DNA of 64,000 nucleotides from RYN-133 sp963754285 (GCA_963754285.1 CAVWFN010000008.1:1-64000), one strand, 5' to 3'. Shown: positions 42,187 to 51,781, numbered from the stretch's first letter. Program-made: numbers and translations. Notes: generated by a model not told the origin, from the sequence alone.

Positions 42187-43062
42187 TCACCCGAGACCGA
42201 GCAGCCGCGCCCCGTTGTGCCAGCACACCGCACGCAGCCAGTCGTCGCCCAGCCCGAACGACTCGAGCGCGTCGAGTTGCTCCGCGAACGGGTACGGGAT
42301 GTTCGGGAAGTCTGTGCCGAGCACGACCCGGTCCTGCACCGCGGCCAGGCGCGGGAGCAGCTCGGCCGGGACGGGCGCGAGCGCATTCATGAACGACGTG
42401 CCGACCATCGTGGTGTCGACGTGCACATTCGGGTAGCGCTCGACGAAGTCGAGATGCTCGGCGTACTCGGGCGCCCCGCAGTGCGCGATCACCGCCGTCA
42501 GCCGCGGATGCGCAGCAAGCACGGCGCCGAACGGACCAGGCCCGGTGTGGTGACCGGGCAACGGTCCGCTGCCGCAATGCACGACAACCGGTACCGCGGC
42601 CTCGGCGAGCATCCCCCACACGTCGACGAGGTCGTCCGCGCGCGGATCGAAGTCGCCGACCTGCACGTGCACCTTGAACACGCCCGTCCCCGCATCGAGA
42701 GCCGCACGCACGTAACCGGCAGCCGTCGGCTCGGGATAGAACGTTCCCGTGGCAACGCATTCCGGCACGCCCGCCGCGAACGCGCGCGCCCACTCGTTGA
42801 GCGACTGTGCCATGCCCGGCTTGTGCGGGTAGACCAACGCGGTGAACCGACGCACGCCGAGCTCGCGCAGGTGCGCGACGCGCTGCTCGTCGGTCGTCCC
42901 TGCGTAGTGGATCGGCCATGCGGTGCCGTAGTGCTGCTGGGCGTTCTCGAAGTAGCGCCACACCGCGTCCATCACCGGCTTCGGCATGAAGTGGGTGTGG
43001 ATGTCGATCAATCCGGGCAACTCCAGCGCCTGCCACCACGCCGGGACGTCGGCGTCGATCAA
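42187..43062 (-). CDS. Amidohydrolase-2 family metal-dependent hydrolase
   Basis: 291 aa, TIM-barrel amidohydrolase of the ACMSD-like branch (decarboxylases and hydrolases). Metal ligands are visible as HxH in LIDIHTHFMP, His in FKVHVQVGDFD and VVVHCGSG, a further His in VIAHCGAPEY, and the catalytic Asp in VLGTDFPNIPYP. The natural substrate is unknown. Its ATG overlaps the smpB stop by four bases, so it is co-transcribed with smpB. Confidence 0.87.
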   Translation of the reverse strand: MIDADVPAWWQALELPGLIDIHTHFMPKPVMDAVWRYFENAQQHYGTAWPIHYAGTTDEQRVAHLRELGVRRFTALVYPHKPGMAQSLNEWARAFAAGVPECVATGTFYPEPTAAGYVRAALDAGTGVFKVHVQVGDFDPRADDLVDVWGMLAEAAVPVVVHCGSGPLPGHHTGPGPFGAVLAAHPRLTAVIAHCGAPEYAEHLDFVERYPNVHVDTTMVGTSFMNALAPVPAELLPRLAAVQDRVVLGTDFPNIPYPFAEQLDALESFGLGDDWLRAVCWHNGARLLGLG

Positions 43063-43556
43063 TCCATCCCCTTGTTGCGCCGGCCGAGTGCGCGCGCGAC
43101 CTCACGATCGGCGTCGCGGCGGGCGAGATCCTGACGCTTGTCGTAGGACTTCTTGCCTCGCGCGAGGCCGAGTTCGACCTTTGCCTTGCCGGCCGAGAAG
43201 TACAGCGACAGCGGGACGATCGTCAGCCCGCTCTCTTTCGTCTTGCCGATCAGGCGGCCGATCTCTTCACGGTGCAGCAGCAGCTTGCGCACCCGGCGCG
43301 GCTCGTGGTTGGTCCAGCTGCCCTGCTCGTACTCGGGAATGTGCACGTTGTGCAGGTACATCTCACCGTCGTCGATCGTCGCGAACCCGTCGACGAGTGA
43401 AGCGCGGCCGAGCCGCAGCGACTTCACCTCGGTGCCGGTGAGCACCAATCCGGCCTCGTACACGTCGAGGATCGAGTAGTCATGGCGCGCCTTGCGGTTC
43501 TGCGCGATGATCTTGCGTCCACCCTGGCGGTTCGACGACTTCGGCTGAGCGGACAC
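43059..43556 (-). CDS. smpB: SsrA-binding protein
   Basis: 165 aa. It binds the tRNA-like end of tmRNA and delivers it to stalled ribosomes. Motifs are IIAQNRKARHDYSI, LTGTEVKSLRLGRASLVDG and the basic tail ARGKKSYDKRQDLARRDADR. GTG start at 43556. It follows ftsX after 13 bases, the conserved ftsE-ftsX-smpB order. Confidence 0.97.
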   Translation of the reverse strand: MSAQPKSSNRQGGRKIIAQNRKARHDYSILDVYEAGLVLTGTEVKSLRLGRASLVDGFATIDDGEMYLHNVHIPEYEQGSWTNHEPRRVRKLLLHREEIGRLIGKTKESGLTIVPLSLYFSAGKAKVELGLARGKKSYDKRQDLARRDADREVARALGRRNKGMD

Positions 43557-43569
43557 CCACTAAGCGTAC

Positions 43570-44535
43570 TTAGAGGCGCACGTAGGTTCGCAGCGTCGCG
43601 AACGCAGTCAGCGCAGACAGTGCGACACCGACGATCAACCCTGCGCCGCCCGCGAGCAGGATGTCGTTCGCTCCGAGGTTGGGGATCACGCCCTTCGCCG
43701 TCTGCGAGCCGAGCACCTGGTCGAGCAGGATGTACTTGCCAAGAGCGATGAACCCGATGGATATCAGCCCACCGACCGCTGCGGCAATCACTGCTTCGAG
43801 CATGAACGGAAGCTCGGTCATCCAGCGCGATGCACCGACCAGGCGCATGATGCTGGTCTCGTTGCGTCGTTGGTTGGCGGCGACCTGAATCGTGTTGCCG
43901 ATCAGCAGGACGGACGCGGCGAGCACGACGAGCGCGATCACGATGGAGAACCACCGGGCACTGTCGATCAACGACAGCAGCGCATTGATCGTCGCGATCT
44001 GGTTGTTGACCTTGTCGACGCCAGGGACCTGGTCGTACTTCAAAGCGAATGCGCCGTAGTCGGACTTGATGTCCTTCAGCTTCACGCTGAACGACGCGGG
44101 GAACGTCCCCAAGCGCAGGTACTGCGCCGAACCAGGCAACTGCTTCTTGCCGATCTCGAGCGCTTTCGCCTCACTGATGTAGTAGTGCGAAGCGACCATC
44201 GGATCCTTCGCCAGCAAGGCGTCGACGGCGTCGGTCTGCGCCTTCGAGGTCTTCAGGTTCTTGCTGCACGTCGGAGCGGGAGCCTGCTTGTTCTCTTTGA
44301 GCAGCACCTCGCGCTCGGACTCCTGCTGGTTGTACGCAAGGTTCGTGCACAGGTACACCTGCACGTTGAGCTTGTCCTCGTACGTGCTGCGGAAACGCGT
44401 GATCTCGGTGTTGGCGAGGATGGCGGCGCCGACGAACCCGAGCGCGATCGCGGTGTTGAGAATGAGTGCGATCGTCATCGTCGCGTTGCGACGAATACCT
44501 GCCGCAACGCCGGACAGGACGAAGCTTGCCCGCAT
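43570..44535 (-). CDS. ftsX: Cell division protein FtsX
   Basis: 321 aa, four helices. The N-terminal cytoplasmic segment and helix 1 (about 20-42) are followed by the extracytoplasmic domain (45-190), which in actinobacteria activates peptidoglycan hydrolases such as RipC. Three helices follow (about 200-320) with LVGASRWMTELPFMLEA. It is the membrane partner of FtsE. The start overlaps the ftsE stop by one base. Confidence 0.95.
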   Translation of the reverse strand: MRASFVLSGVAAGIRRNATMTIALILNTAIALGFVGAAILANTEITRFRSTYEDKLNVQVYLCTNLAYNQQESEREVLLKENKQAPAPTCSKNLKTSKAQTDAVDALLAKDPMVASHYYISEAKALEIGKKQLPGSAQYLRLGTFPASFSVKLKDIKSDYGAFALKYDQVPGVDKVNNQIATINALLSLIDSARWFSIVIALVVLAASVLLIGNTIQVAANQRRNETSIMRLVGASRWMTELPFMLEAVIAAAVGGLISIGFIALGKYILLDQVLGSQTAKGVIPNLGANDILLAGGAGLIVGVALSALTAFATLRTYVRL

Positions 44536-45224
44536 CAGCGCCCAACTCCGTAAACACCGCGCGACTGGTCGCGGATGACCTTGCCGAACTCCAGCTCGAT
44601 CACGCGGCGGCGCATCGCGTCGACGATGTTGTTGTCGTGCGTGGCCATCATCACGGTCGTGCCGGTGCGGTTGATGCGTTCGAGCAGGCTCATGATGCCC
44701 TGGCTCGTATCGGGGTCGAGGTTTCCGGTCGGCTCGTCGGCGAGCAGGACGAGCGGGCGGTTCACGAACGCGCGGGCGATCGCGACGCGCTGCTGCTCAC
44801 CGCCGGACAGCTCGTGCGGCAGCCGCCGCGCCTTGCCGGTGAGCCCGACGAGATCGAGCACCTCCGGCACGGTGCGCTTGATCACGCGGGGTGACTTGTT
44901 GATCACCTCGAGGGCGAACGACACGTTCTCGTACACGTTTTTCTTCGGCAGCAGCCGGAAATCCTGGAACACGCAGCCGATGCGGCGGCGCAGGTCGGGC
45001 ACCTTGCGCTTGGGCAACCTCGACAGATTGCGGCCGTTGACGGTGACCACTCCCTCGTCGGCGACCTCTTCGCGCAGCAGCAGCCGCAGCACGGTGGTCT
45101 TACCCGAGCCGGACTGCCCGATCAGGAACACGAACTCGCCCTTCTCGATATCCATCGTGACGCTGTCGAGGGCAGGACGGGCGCCGGCCGGGTAGACCTT
45201 GGTTACATCTTGGAGCCGGATCAC
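44535..45224 (-). CDS. ftsE: Cell division ATP-binding protein FtsE
   Basis: 229 aa ABC ATPase that drives FtsX. Walker A is GQSGSGKTT, signature is LSGGEQQRVAIAR, Walker B is LVLLADEPTGNLD and the switch His is in MMATHDNNIVD. The start is the GTG at 45224 (MIRLQDVTKVYPAG). The normal upstream neighbour prfB is 5 kb away, separated by an ABC exporter and a GGDEF-EAL gene. Confidence 0.95.
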   Translation of the reverse strand: MIRLQDVTKVYPAGARPALDSVTMDIEKGEFVFLIGQSGSGKTTVLRLLLREEVADEGVVTVNGRNLSRLPKRKVPDLRRRIGCVFQDFRLLPKKNVYENVSFALEVINKSPRVIKRTVPEVLDLVGLTGKARRLPHELSGGEQQRVAIARAFVNRPLVLLADEPTGNLDPDTSQGIMSLLERINRTGTTVMMATHDNNIVDAMRRRVIELEFGKVIRDQSRGVYGVGR

Positions 45225-45388
45225 GTCGGTGGAGTTTACGGGAGCCGCGCCGGGCCGCCGGGACATTCGCAGCGGGTCTTCACAGTTCGGCCGGAATAAC
45301 GGGCTTCTTACTCGCGCAACCGTGCACGCAACGACATCCCTGTCGAGGCAGACAATCCAGTCGCACCGCATTGCTAGCGTCGGTTCCT

Positions 45389-46330
45389 GTGGGCGAGCCG
45401 ATGATCTTTGCGCGAGGGCTCACCAAGCGATTCGGAGACTTCACCGCCGTTGACGGCATCGACCTCGAGGTCCATCGTGGCGAGGCCTTCGGCTTCCTCG
45501 GTCCGAACGGCGCCGGCAAGAGCTCGACGATGCGGATGATCGGGTGCGTGGCGCCGGTCACAGCCGGCGAACTCACCGTCCTCGGCCTCGATCCGGCGAC
45601 CCAGGGGCCGCAGATCCGCTCCCGGCTCGGCGTCGTGCCTCAGCAGGACGCCCTCGACCACGAACTGACCGTGCGCGACAACCTCTACATCTACGGGCGC
45701 TACTTCGGCCTGCCGCGAGCGGGGCTGCGCGCGAGGATCGACGAACTGCTCGAGTTCGCGCAGCTGTCCGACCGGGCCTCGGCGAAGGTCGAACCGCTGT
45801 CCGGCGGCATGAAGCGCCGCCTCACCATCGCCCGGTCGTTGATCAACGACCCAGAACTGCTGCTGCTCGACGAGCCCACCACCGGCCTCGACCCCCAGGC
45901 GCGACATCTGCTGTGGGATCGCCTCTACCGGCTCAAGCAGCGCGGCGTCACGCTCGCGATCACGACGCACTACATGGACGAGGCCGAGCAGCTGTGCGAT
46001 CGGCTGGTCGTCATCGACGGCGGACGCATCGTTGCCGAGGGCTCACCACAGTCGCTGATCTCGCAGTATTCGACCCGCGAGGTGGCGGAACTGCGCTTCG
46101 CACCTGACGAGAACGCGGCGGCCGCAGCACGGCTCGCCATCGTTGTCGACAGCGATGCCGCCGAGCGCGTCGAGTCGCTGCCCGACCGGGTGTTGCTCTA
46201 CGTGCGCGACGGCGAGCACGCAGTGACGCGCGCGCACGAGATCGGGCTCGCACCCCTGTCGAGCCTGGTGCGCCGAAGCACGCTCGAGGACGTGTTCCTG
46301 CGGCTGACCGGAAGAACTCTCATCGAATGA
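45389..46330 (+). CDS. ABC-2 type exporter ATPase (NodI/DrrA-like)
   Basis: 313 aa from GTG at 45389; an ATG at 45401 is an alternative. Walker A FLGPNGAGKSS, signature LSGGMKRRLTIARSL, Walker B LLLLDEPTTGLDP and switch ITTHYMDEAEQL are present. The C-terminal 90 residues have the DrrA-type tail. It overlaps the first permease gene (ATGA), giving an ATPase-permease-permease exporter. The cargo is unknown: a lipid, glycan or small metabolite are possible. Confidence 0.92.
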   Translation: MGEPMIFARGLTKRFGDFTAVDGIDLEVHRGEAFGFLGPNGAGKSSTMRMIGCVAPVTAGELTVLGLDPATQGPQIRSRLGVVPQQDALDHELTVRDNLYIYGRYFGLPRAGLRARIDELLEFAQLSDRASAKVEPLSGGMKRRLTIARSLINDPELLLLDEPTTGLDPQARHLLWDRLYRLKQRGVTLAITTHYMDEAEQLCDRLVVIDGGRIVAEGSPQSLISQYSTREVAELRFAPDENAAAAARLAIVVDSDAAERVESLPDRVLLYVRDGEHAVTRAHEIGLAPLSSLVRRSTLEDVFLRLTGRTLIE

Positions 46331-47088
46331 CCGCCCTGATCGAGTACTGGCTGCTCGACGCGAAACGCTTCTGGCGAAGCGTGCTGATCAGCGGCTTCAT
46401 GCAGCCGCTGTTCTACGTGCTGGCCCTCGGCGTCGGCCTCGGCACGGTGATCGACCGCAACGGCACGACCTCGCTCGGCGTGCCCTATCTCGCCTTCGTC
46501 GCACCGGCGCTGCTCGTTGCGGCTGCAGTGCAGATCGCAGCAAGCGACGCGAGCTATCCCGTACTCAGCAAGTTCAAGTGGGAACGCAGCTTCCACGGGA
46601 TGGCTTCGACGCCGCTCACACCACGACAGATCAGCGACGGCACCCTGTTGTGGATCGCCGTGCGCTCAGTGGTCAACTCGGCCTTGTACCTCGCGATTCT
46701 GAGCTGCTTCGGCGCGACGCAGCGATGGCAGGCCGTGTTCGCCGTGCCTGCAGCAGCGCTGACCGGGTGCGCACTCGCTGCACCCGTCGCTGCCTTCGCG
46801 GCGACGCGCGAGAGCGAGGGCCAGGGTTTCAACGTGCTGAGCCGCTTCATCCTGATCCCGATGTTCCTGTTCGCAGGCACGTTCTACCCGGTCGACCGGC
46901 TGCCCGACTGGGGACGCTGGGTGGCTTATTGCACGCCGCTGTGGCACGGCACCCAGCTCGCCCGCGCGGCGGCCCTCGGCGGCCAGTCGGCGGTGGCGAT
47001 TGCCGGTCATCTCGCTTATCTGTCGGCGATGGCGCTGATCGGCGTGCTGCTGTCTCGGCGCGCTTTCGCCTGGCGGATCCAGAGATGA
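46327..47088 (+). CDS. ABC-2 type permease (NodJ-like)
   Basis: 253 aa, six helices. ABC-2 permease features include LSRFILIPMFLFAGTFYPVD near the C-terminal half. It is coupled to the ATPase upstream and to a second permease downstream (both four-base overlaps), so the transporter is probably a heterodimer of two membrane subunits. Confidence 0.9.
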   Translation: MTALIEYWLLDAKRFWRSVLISGFMQPLFYVLALGVGLGTVIDRNGTTSLGVPYLAFVAPALLVAAAVQIAASDASYPVLSKFKWERSFHGMASTPLTPRQISDGTLLWIAVRSVVNSALYLAILSCFGATQRWQAVFAVPAAALTGCALAAPVAAFAATRESEGQGFNVLSRFILIPMFLFAGTFYPVDRLPDWGRWVAYCTPLWHGTQLARAAALGGQSAVAIAGHLAYLSAMALIGVLLSRRAFAWRIQR

Positions 47089-47894
47089 CGACGCCTGTCC
47101 TCGCGCTGCGGATCATCCCGCCGGGCAGGTACGCGCGGCGCGCGCACATCGTGCTCGAGCGGGCGTTTCGCGTCTACTCCAAGAGCTGGCTGTTGATCCT
47201 GACCGGATTCTTCGAGCCGCTGTTCTATCTGTTCTCGCTGGGCACGGGCCTCAAGTCGTTGGTGGGCACGGTGATCGGGCCCGGTGGGCATCCGATCAGC
47301 TACGCCGCCTACATCGCGCCCGCACTGCTCGCTGCCTCGGCGATGAACGGTGCGATCTACGACTCGACGATGAACGTGTTCTTCAAGCTCAAGTACGCGA
47401 AGTTGTACGACTCGATGCTGGCCACCTCTCTCGGACCGCTCGACGTGGCGATCGGCGAGATCGGCTGGGCGTTGATCCGAGGCGGCCTGTACTCGACAGG
47501 TTTCCTGATTGTCATGCTGGCGCTCGGTCTGGTGGCGTCCGGCTGGGCCCTGCTTCTCGTGCCGGCAGCGCTGCTCGTCGCGTTCGGCTTCGCCGCCGTC
47601 GGCATGGCGGTGACGTCGTTCATGAAGTCGTTCCAGGATCTCGAGACCGTTCAGCTGATCGTGTTGCCGATGTTCCTGTTCAGCGGAACCTTCTACGGCT
47701 TGTCCGTCTATCCTGCCTGGCTGCGCATCGTGGTCGAGTGCCTGCCGCTCAACCACGCGATCGAGTTGATGCGCGACCTCAATGCCGGCGTGTTCGACGT
47801 GTCGATGATCGGCCACGTCGCGTACTTCGCGGTCATGGCGGCCGTCGGGGTGATCGTGACCGCGCGACGCCTCGACTCGCTACTGCTTCGGTAA
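47085..47894 (+). CDS. ABC-2 type permease (NodJ-like), second subunit
   Basis: 269 aa, six helices. The motif IVLPMFLFSGTFYGLSVYP parallels that of the first permease, and the N-terminal segment (RRAHIVLERAFRVYSKSW) is cytoplasmic. ATG at 47085. It converges on the GGDEF-EAL gene with seven bases between. Confidence 0.9.
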   Translation: MTTPVLALRIIPPGRYARRAHIVLERAFRVYSKSWLLILTGFFEPLFYLFSLGTGLKSLVGTVIGPGGHPISYAAYIAPALLAASAMNGAIYDSTMNVFFKLKYAKLYDSMLATSLGPLDVAIGEIGWALIRGGLYSTGFLIVMLALGLVASGWALLLVPAALLVAFGFAAVGMAVTSFMKSFQDLETVQLIVLPMFLFSGTFYGLSVYPAWLRIVVECLPLNHAIELMRDLNAGVFDVSMIGHVAYFAVMAAVGVIVTARRLDSLLLR

Positions 47895-47901
47895 GTCGGT
47901 G

Positions 47902-50133
47902 CTACCACCGGGCCACGTTGACGCCGAGTCCTTCGTGGGCCGGACGCGGGCGGCCGTAGAGATAACCCTGGATCAGCAGCCGGTCGTAGCGTGGCAGCGC
48001 AGCGAGGTGTTCCTCGGTCTCGACACCCTCGACGATGCACTCCATGTGCAGATCCTCCGCGATGCTGACCGTCGCTCGGACAAGCGCGCGGCAGGTGCGG
48101 TCGTGCAGCATGTTCGACGTGAACGTCCGGTCGATCTTGATCGCCGAGATGGGCAACTTCGTCAGCTGGCTCAGTGACGCGTAGCCGGTGCCGAAGTCAT
48201 CGAGGGCAAGCCGCACGCCGTGCCCGTAGAGCTTGCGTACGTCGACCATCGCGTCGTCGTCCGCGTCGAGCAACACCGTCTCGGTGATCTCGAGCGTGAG
48301 CGCCGCAGCCGGGAGCCCGGTGGCCGCCAGCGCCTGGACGATGCGGTCGTGGAATCCCGGTCGCAGCAGATCCTGCGCGCTGCGGTTGATCGTGAGGCGC
48401 AGGTCGCGGAACAGCGGTTCACTGCGCCACGACGCAATCTGCTCGCTCGCCTGGCGCAACACGCGGTCATCGAGTTCGCTGATGAGGCCCGCGCTCTCGG
48501 CCACTTCGACGACTGCCGCCGCGTCGATCGGCTTGCCGTCCTCGTCGGCGATGCGCACCAGCGCCTCGACCGCGCTGATCAAGCCGCTGGCCGGCGCGAC
48601 GATCGGCTGATAGTGCACGCCGACGGTGTCCTCACGCAGGGCGCGGCGCAGGTTGCGCTCCACCCAGTCGTGATGGCGGGCCCGCGCGGCGAACGTACTG
48701 TCGTAGACGGCGAATCCGTTCGCGCCGTGCTTCTTCACCGAGTACATCGCGGCGTCCGCCTCGGCCAGCGCCGACTCGGACGCCGCGTCCTGGTCGACGA
48801 TGCTGATGCCAACGCTCGCCGTGACCCAGCACTCGCGTCCCTGTGACACGACCGGCTCAGCCAGGGCTGCCTCGATGCGCGCGGCGACGGACACCGACAG
48901 CGACTTCGCCAGCTCGGACGAGTCCGTCCAGAGCACGACGACGAATTCGTCGCCGCCGAGCCGGGCGACGGTATCGGTAGGTCGGGTGGCATCGGTCAGC
49001 CGGCGGGCGACCTCGCGAAGAACCGCGTCGCCCATCGCGTGACCGTGACCGTCGTTGACGCGTTTGAAACCGTCGAGATCGACGATCAGCACGGCTGCGG
49101 CACGGGTGCCATCACCGGTCAGGAAGGCGTCCAGCAGATCCTGCACGTGGCGCCGGTTCGGCAGTCCGGTCAGCTCGTCGTGGCTGGCGGCATGCTCGAG
49201 CAATTGCTTCATCTCGACGACTTGTGATTCGTCGCGCGACACGACGAGAAGGTGCGTCGCGCGTCCGTCCAGATCACGGGCGAAGACGCTGAGCCGCCGC
49301 GACAGCCAGGTCAACGCACCGTCCGGTTCGTGCACGCGGTGCTGTACGTGGACGACTTCGCCGTCGGCGAGGTCCGCCGCGGCGGTGAGCGCCGCGGTGA
49401 GCTCGGCCCAGTCCTCGATCGGGACGACGTCGTCGAGGTCGGTGCCGCTCAGCACCGCGATCGACCGGTCGGTGAAGCCGATCAGCGGCGCGCCGCTGCG
49501 GTTGGCCCGGGCGAAGGTCGCCGCGGCGATGTCGTAGATGTGGATCGCGTCCGGTGTCGTCGCGATGACGGCTTGCTGGAACGAGTCGGCCGCGCGCAGT
49601 TCCTGCTCGGCCTGCACCAGTTCGTCGATGTCGGTGATCACGCACGTCGCACGGACGATCGCGCCGGTCTCGTCGCGCTCGGCGCGGCCACGGGCTGCGA
49701 ACCAGACGACCTTGCCGTCGTCCGGACGCACGCCGCGGTAGCGCAGGTCGACTGAAGTGCCGTTGTCGATGAGCGCGTGCATCGCGATCCCGGCCGCCTC
49801 GCGGTCGTCCTCGACAACCGAGTTGATCAATGCCCGGCCGCCGAAGGCGATGGCCTCGCGGGTCATTCCGCAGATCTCGAGCAGCTCGTCGGTGACGATC
49901 AGCTGACCGGTGCGGTGGTCGAACTCCCAGGAGCCGGTGCGGCTGATGCGTTGGGCGCGTGCCAGTGCGTCACGGTCGGCTTCGATCGTCACCGGGCGCA
50001 TCGATTGCGTGGGCGGGCGACGCCGCGCGGGCGCGACACCAGGGAGCGCCACGATGTGGCGTGGCGGCACGTCGCGCGCAGCCTCCGACATGCCTGTCCC
50101 ATCGGCGGCGACGGAGCGTTCTGAAGGCGTCAT
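47902..50133 (-). CDS. PAS-GGDEF-EAL protein (cyclic di-GMP turnover)
   Basis: 743 aa from ATG at 50133 (MTPSERSVAADG). Two PAS domains (about 60-180 and 190-310) precede GGDEF (about 315-475) with an intact RLGGDEFVVVLWTD. The EAL domain (about 485-740) has SAVEALVRI, LALDDFGTGYASLS and IKIDRTF. Both signature motifs are intact, so it may both make and degrade cyclic di-GMP, with balance set by the PAS signals. It has no membrane helices. Confidence 0.9.
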   Translation of the reverse strand: MTPSERSVAADGTGMSEAARDVPPRHIVALPGVAPARRRPPTQSMRPVTIEADRDALARAQRISRTGSWEFDHRTGQLIVTDELLEICGMTREAIAFGGRALINSVVEDDREAAGIAMHALIDNGTSVDLRYRGVRPDDGKVVWFAARGRAERDETGAIVRATCVITDIDELVQAEQELRAADSFQQAVIATTPDAIHIYDIAAATFARANRSGAPLIGFTDRSIAVLSGTDLDDVVPIEDWAELTAALTAAADLADGEVVHVQHRVHEPDGALTWLSRRLSVFARDLDGRATHLLVVSRDESQVVEMKQLLEHAASHDELTGLPNRRHVQDLLDAFLTGDGTRAAAVLIVDLDGFKRVNDGHGHAMGDAVLREVARRLTDATRPTDTVARLGGDEFVVVLWTDSSELAKSLSVSVAARIEAALAEPVVSQGRECWVTASVGISIVDQDAASESALAEADAAMYSVKKHGANGFAVYDSTFAARARHHDWVERNLRRALREDTVGVHYQPIVAPASGLISAVEALVRIADEDGKPIDAAAVVEVAESAGLISELDDRVLRQASEQIASWRSEPLFRDLRLTINRSAQDLLRPGFHDRIVQALAATGLPAAALTLEITETVLLDADDDAMVDVRKLYGHGVRLALDDFGTGYASLSQLTKLPISAIKIDRTFTSNMLHDRTCRALVRATVSIAEDLHMECIVEGVETEEHLAALPRYDRLLIQGYLYGRPRPAHEGLGVNVARW

Positions 50134-50218
50134 TGCGTGAACAAATGGCGCAAACAACTCTTCTGGACCTTCGAAGGGGCCACCAGGACTTCAGGGAACC
50201 TGCGCACCGCCACGAGCG

Positions 50219-51316
50219 CTACGAGGTCTCGACACTCTTGCGCCATCGGATACCGGCTTCGATGAAGCCGTCGATGTCGCCGTCGAGCACGGCCTGCGGG
50301 TTGCCGACCTCGTACTCGGTGCGCAGGTCCTTGACCATCTGGTACGGATGCAGCACGTAGGAGCGCATCTGGTTGCCCCAGCTGTTGCTGCCGTCCTTGA
50401 GCGCGTTCATGGCGTCCTGCTCCTCCGAGCGGCGCCGTTCGAGCAGCTTGGCCTGCAGCACGGCCATCGCCGAAGCGCGGTTCTGGATCTGGCTGCGCTC
50501 GTTCTGGCACGTGACGACGATGCCGGTCGGGAGGTGCGTGATCCGGACCGCCGAGTCGGTGGTGTTCACGCCCTGCCCGCCCTTGCCCGAGCTGCGGTAC
50601 ACGTCGATGCGAAGGTCGTCGTCCGGGATCTCGACATGGTCGCTCGTCTCGACCACCGGCAGTACCTCGACACCGGCGAAACTCGTCTGCCGGCGTCCCT
50701 GGTTGTCGAACGGGCTGATGCGCACGAGCCGGTGGGTGCCCTGCTCGACACTCAACGTGCCGTAGGCGTACGGCGCCTTGACCTGGATCGTGGCCGACTT
50801 GATGCCCGCCTCTTCGGCGTAGGACGTGTCGAGCGGCTCGATGGCGTACCCGTGCCGCTCCGCCCAGCGCGCATACATCCGCAGCAACATCTCGGCGAAG
50901 TCGGCCGCGTCGACCCCACCTGCCTCGGAACGGATCGTGATCAATGCCTCGCGGGCGTCGTACTCACCGGACAGCAGCGTACGTACCTCGAGCTCGTCGA
51001 TCGCCTTGCGCAGCCCGGCGGCCTCCGCCTCGGCCTCCTCGCGGTAATGCGGATCGTCGGCCTCCTCGGCGAGATCCCACAGGGTCTGCGCGTCATCGAG
51101 GCGGCGGCGCAGGTCTTCGACCCGGCGCAGCTCGCCCTGCACGAACGACAGCCGGGACGTGACCTGCTGGGCGTTGTCGGTGTCGTTCCACAGGTCGGGT
51201 GCGGCCGCCTGCTGCTCGAGGTCGCCGAGCTCGCGACGCAGCGCGTCGAGATCCACGACGGACTCGATGCCGGTCAGCGTCGCGTTGAGATCCTTGAGCT
51301 CGGCGGGGACGTCCAC
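50219..51316 (-). CDS. prfB: Peptide chain release factor 2
   Basis: 365 aa. It recognises UGA and UAA and triggers peptide release. The stop-recognition tripeptide is SPF (VRISPFDNQGRRQTSF) and the catalytic motif is SSGKGGQGVNTTDSAVRI. The reading frame is continuous, so the programmed frameshift found in many other bacteria is absent, as is usual in actinobacteria. Confidence 0.97.
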   Translation of the reverse strand: MDVPAELKDLNATLTGIESVVDLDALRRELGDLEQQAAAPDLWNDTDNAQQVTSRLSFVQGELRRVEDLRRRLDDAQTLWDLAEEADDPHYREEAEAEAAGLRKAIDELEVRTLLSGEYDAREALITIRSEAGGVDAADFAEMLLRMYARWAERHGYAIEPLDTSYAEEAGIKSATIQVKAPYAYGTLSVEQGTHRLVRISPFDNQGRRQTSFAGVEVLPVVETSDHVEIPDDDLRIDVYRSSGKGGQGVNTTDSAVRITHLPTGIVVTCQNERSQIQNRASAMAVLQAKLLERRRSEEQDAMNALKDGSNSWGNQMRSYVLHPYQMVKDLRTEYEVGNPQAVLDGDIDGFIEAGIRWRKSVETS

Positions 51317-51327
51317 GACGCTCCAGG

Positions 51328-51699
51328 CTACGCGGTGGCCGGGCCGTCGACCTTGGCGGCGAGCGTCTTCGGCGCGACCTGCCGGAACGCGTCACGCACG
51401 ATCTCGCCGACCTCGTCCCAATCCGGGTCGTTGTCGATGCGCACGCCGAGCCAGCCGCGGTGTCCGACGTAGGGCGGGCGGAAGTAGTGCTCGGGGTCGG
51501 CGGCGATCAGCGCTTCCTGGGCTCCGGGCGGCGCGGCACACCAGAACGCGAGGCGATCGGCGCCGTGGTGATGATCGTCGACACTGACGAACTGCTTCTT
51601 GTCGCGGACGAAGAACGCCGCCTCGCCATGACTGGCCCGCTCGGTCGCCTCGGGCAGGGCGAGGCAGATCGTGCGCAGCCGATCGACCGGGTCACTCAC
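51328..51699 (-). CDS. MmcQ/YjbR-family protein
   Basis: 123 aa. Single MmcQ/YjbR fold with LRTICLALPEATERASHGEA, VDDHHHGADRLAFWC and YVGHRGWLGVRID. These double-wing proteins may bind nucleic acid, but no function is established. It is 11 bases upstream of prfB in the same direction. Confidence 0.88.
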   Translation of the reverse strand: MSDPVDRLRTICLALPEATERASHGEAAFFVRDKKQFVSVDDHHHGADRLAFWCAAPPGAQEALIAADPEHYFRPPYVGHRGWLGVRIDNDPDWDEVGEIVRDAFRQVAPKTLAAKVDGPATA

Positions 51700-51717
51700 G
51701 GCCTCGATCCTCCCGTC

Positions 51718-51780
51718 AGTGGTCAGTTTCGGCCACAGTGGTCAGTTACGACTGACCACTGTGGCCTGAAACTGACCACT
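51718..51780. repeat. 63-bp near-perfect palindrome
   Basis: The arms 51718-51746 and 51751-51780 pair over 29 bases with one bulge and a four-base loop (TACG). Each arm contains GTGGTCAGTT near its ends. It lies between the fructosamine-kinase stop and the MmcQ start. A plain terminator would not need so long a stem. Confidence 0.85.
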
Positions 51781-51781
51781 C

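Noticed and set aside
45389..47894. Nodulation factor exporter
   Set aside because: NodI/NodJ similarity is at family level only; no nodulation or glycan synthesis genes are nearby.
50219..51316. Programmed frameshift in prfB
   Set aside because: The frame is continuous from the start codon; there is no internal early UGA or CUU-UGA slippery site.
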